From Bacillus sp. FJAT-29937 (lineage in GTDB: Bacteria; Bacillota; Bacilli; Bacillales; Cytobacillaceae): 64,000 bases of DNA. Of the stretch, positions 63,926 through 64,000 are shown one piece after another. Where the stretch lies: contig NZ_LMAS01000001.1 in the NCBI RefSeq assembly GCF_001509555.1, positions 94,971 to 158,970 on the forward strand, given 5' to 3'. The first letter of the stretch is position 1; each line of letters begins with the position of its first letter. Both the position numbers and the translations under genes were made by a program. The notes below the pieces were generated by a model that saw only the letters and a program-made list of their open reading frames with translations, did no database searches and was not told the origin of the DNA.

Positions 63926-64000
63926 ATTTGAAAAACGAAACAAGCAATAACATGATGAAGGAAATGACAATCATTGTCCCTACAAGAGCCCATGCAAGGT
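63924..64000 (-). CDS. C-terminal end of an unidentified membrane protein (cut by window edge)
   Basis: The last 24 codons of a leftward frame are visible, reading LAWALVGTMIVISFIMLLL and ending VSFFK. It is clearly a transmembrane helix with a short basic end. The remaining gene lies outside the window, so the product cannot be named. It converges on the carboxypeptidase gene. Confidence 0.55.
   Translation of the reverse strand, partial: LAWALVGTMIVISFIMLLLVSFFK

Noticed and set aside
1-64000. Defence island, prophage or biosynthetic gene cluster
   Set aside because: No nuclease/helicase defence sets, integrases, phage structural genes or megasynthases were found; the window looks like core Bacillaceae chromosome with a few accessory genes.

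Overview
The window is chromosomal DNA from a low-GC, spore-forming Bacillaceae (Bacillus sensu lato; I cannot fix the genus). The case rests on several features: sporulation-type genes (YhcN/YlaJ lipoprotein, a KinB-like kinase, an Sda-like microprotein, a YhjR-like ferritin fold), Bacillus-type riboswitches and sigma-A promoters, a CIRCE element, many TTG starts with strong AGGAGG sites, and gene sets typical of Bacillus (ykkCD, nrnB, thiT, odhAB, metI-metC-yitJ-metH, mifM-yidC, pncB-nadE). I see no rRNA, tRNA, prophage, CRISPR array or defence island. The only mobile-element trace is a doubtful relic near 24.5 kb.

Layout. 0-8.4 kb: 3'-truncated GNAT/class V aminotransferase fusion (-), unknown membrane protein, guanidine-I riboswitch with ykkCD, GNAT, a five-copy 52-bp palindromic tandem repeat, nanoRNase nrnB, a second GNAT, CorA and a methionine gamma-lyase-like enzyme. 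8.4-16.2 kb: SRPBCC protein, CIRCE-controlled htpG, and a TetR-controlled heterodimeric ABC exporter with palindromic operators. 16.3-24.4 kb: AI-2E-type permease, M50-like peptidase, SDR, secreted single-domain metallophosphatase and potABCD. 24.8-28 kb (-): KinB-like orphan kinase and an FtsH paralogue. 28.1-34.8 kb: TPP riboswitch/thiT, ferritin-like protein, small proteins, beta-propeller protein, PlsY paralogue, truncated haemoglobin behind an Fnr-type promoter, and a cluster of very small proteins. 34.8-46.6 kb (-): a three-subunit molybdenum hydroxylase and a four-gene methionine operon under one SAM-I riboswitch. 46.6-51.1 kb: odhAB. 51.1-56.3 kb: Sda-like microprotein, VOC protein, three small proteins, pyruvate-kinase-like protein, sporulation lipoprotein and the CrcB pair. 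56.3-64 kb: mifM-like arrest leader and yidC (-), MprF-type flippase domain, pncB-nadE, cupredoxin, GRDP-like protein with a Cys/Gly tail, S11 D,D-carboxypeptidase and the 3' end of a membrane protein (-).

How the genes work together. Much of the interest lies in cis-regulation. Three metabolite riboswitches (guanidine, TPP, SAM) sit directly before matching genes. The TPP switch carries a copy of its own Shine-Dalgarno sequence in the aptamer, which suggests a competing-strand mechanism. The YidC-type insertase follows a short membrane-anchored leader ORF whose last codons pair perfectly with the yidC ribosome binding site, the architecture of MifM-YqjG force-sensing control in B. subtilis. 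htpG has a perfect CIRCE, which B. subtilis htpG lacks. The truncated haemoglobin has an Fnr-like box centred exactly at -41.5 from a predicted start. Several genes are unusual architectures of known families: the GNAT-aminotransferase fusion, the pyruvate-kinase-like protein without the C-terminal domain, the PotD without a lipobox and the single-domain nucleotidase-type phosphatase.
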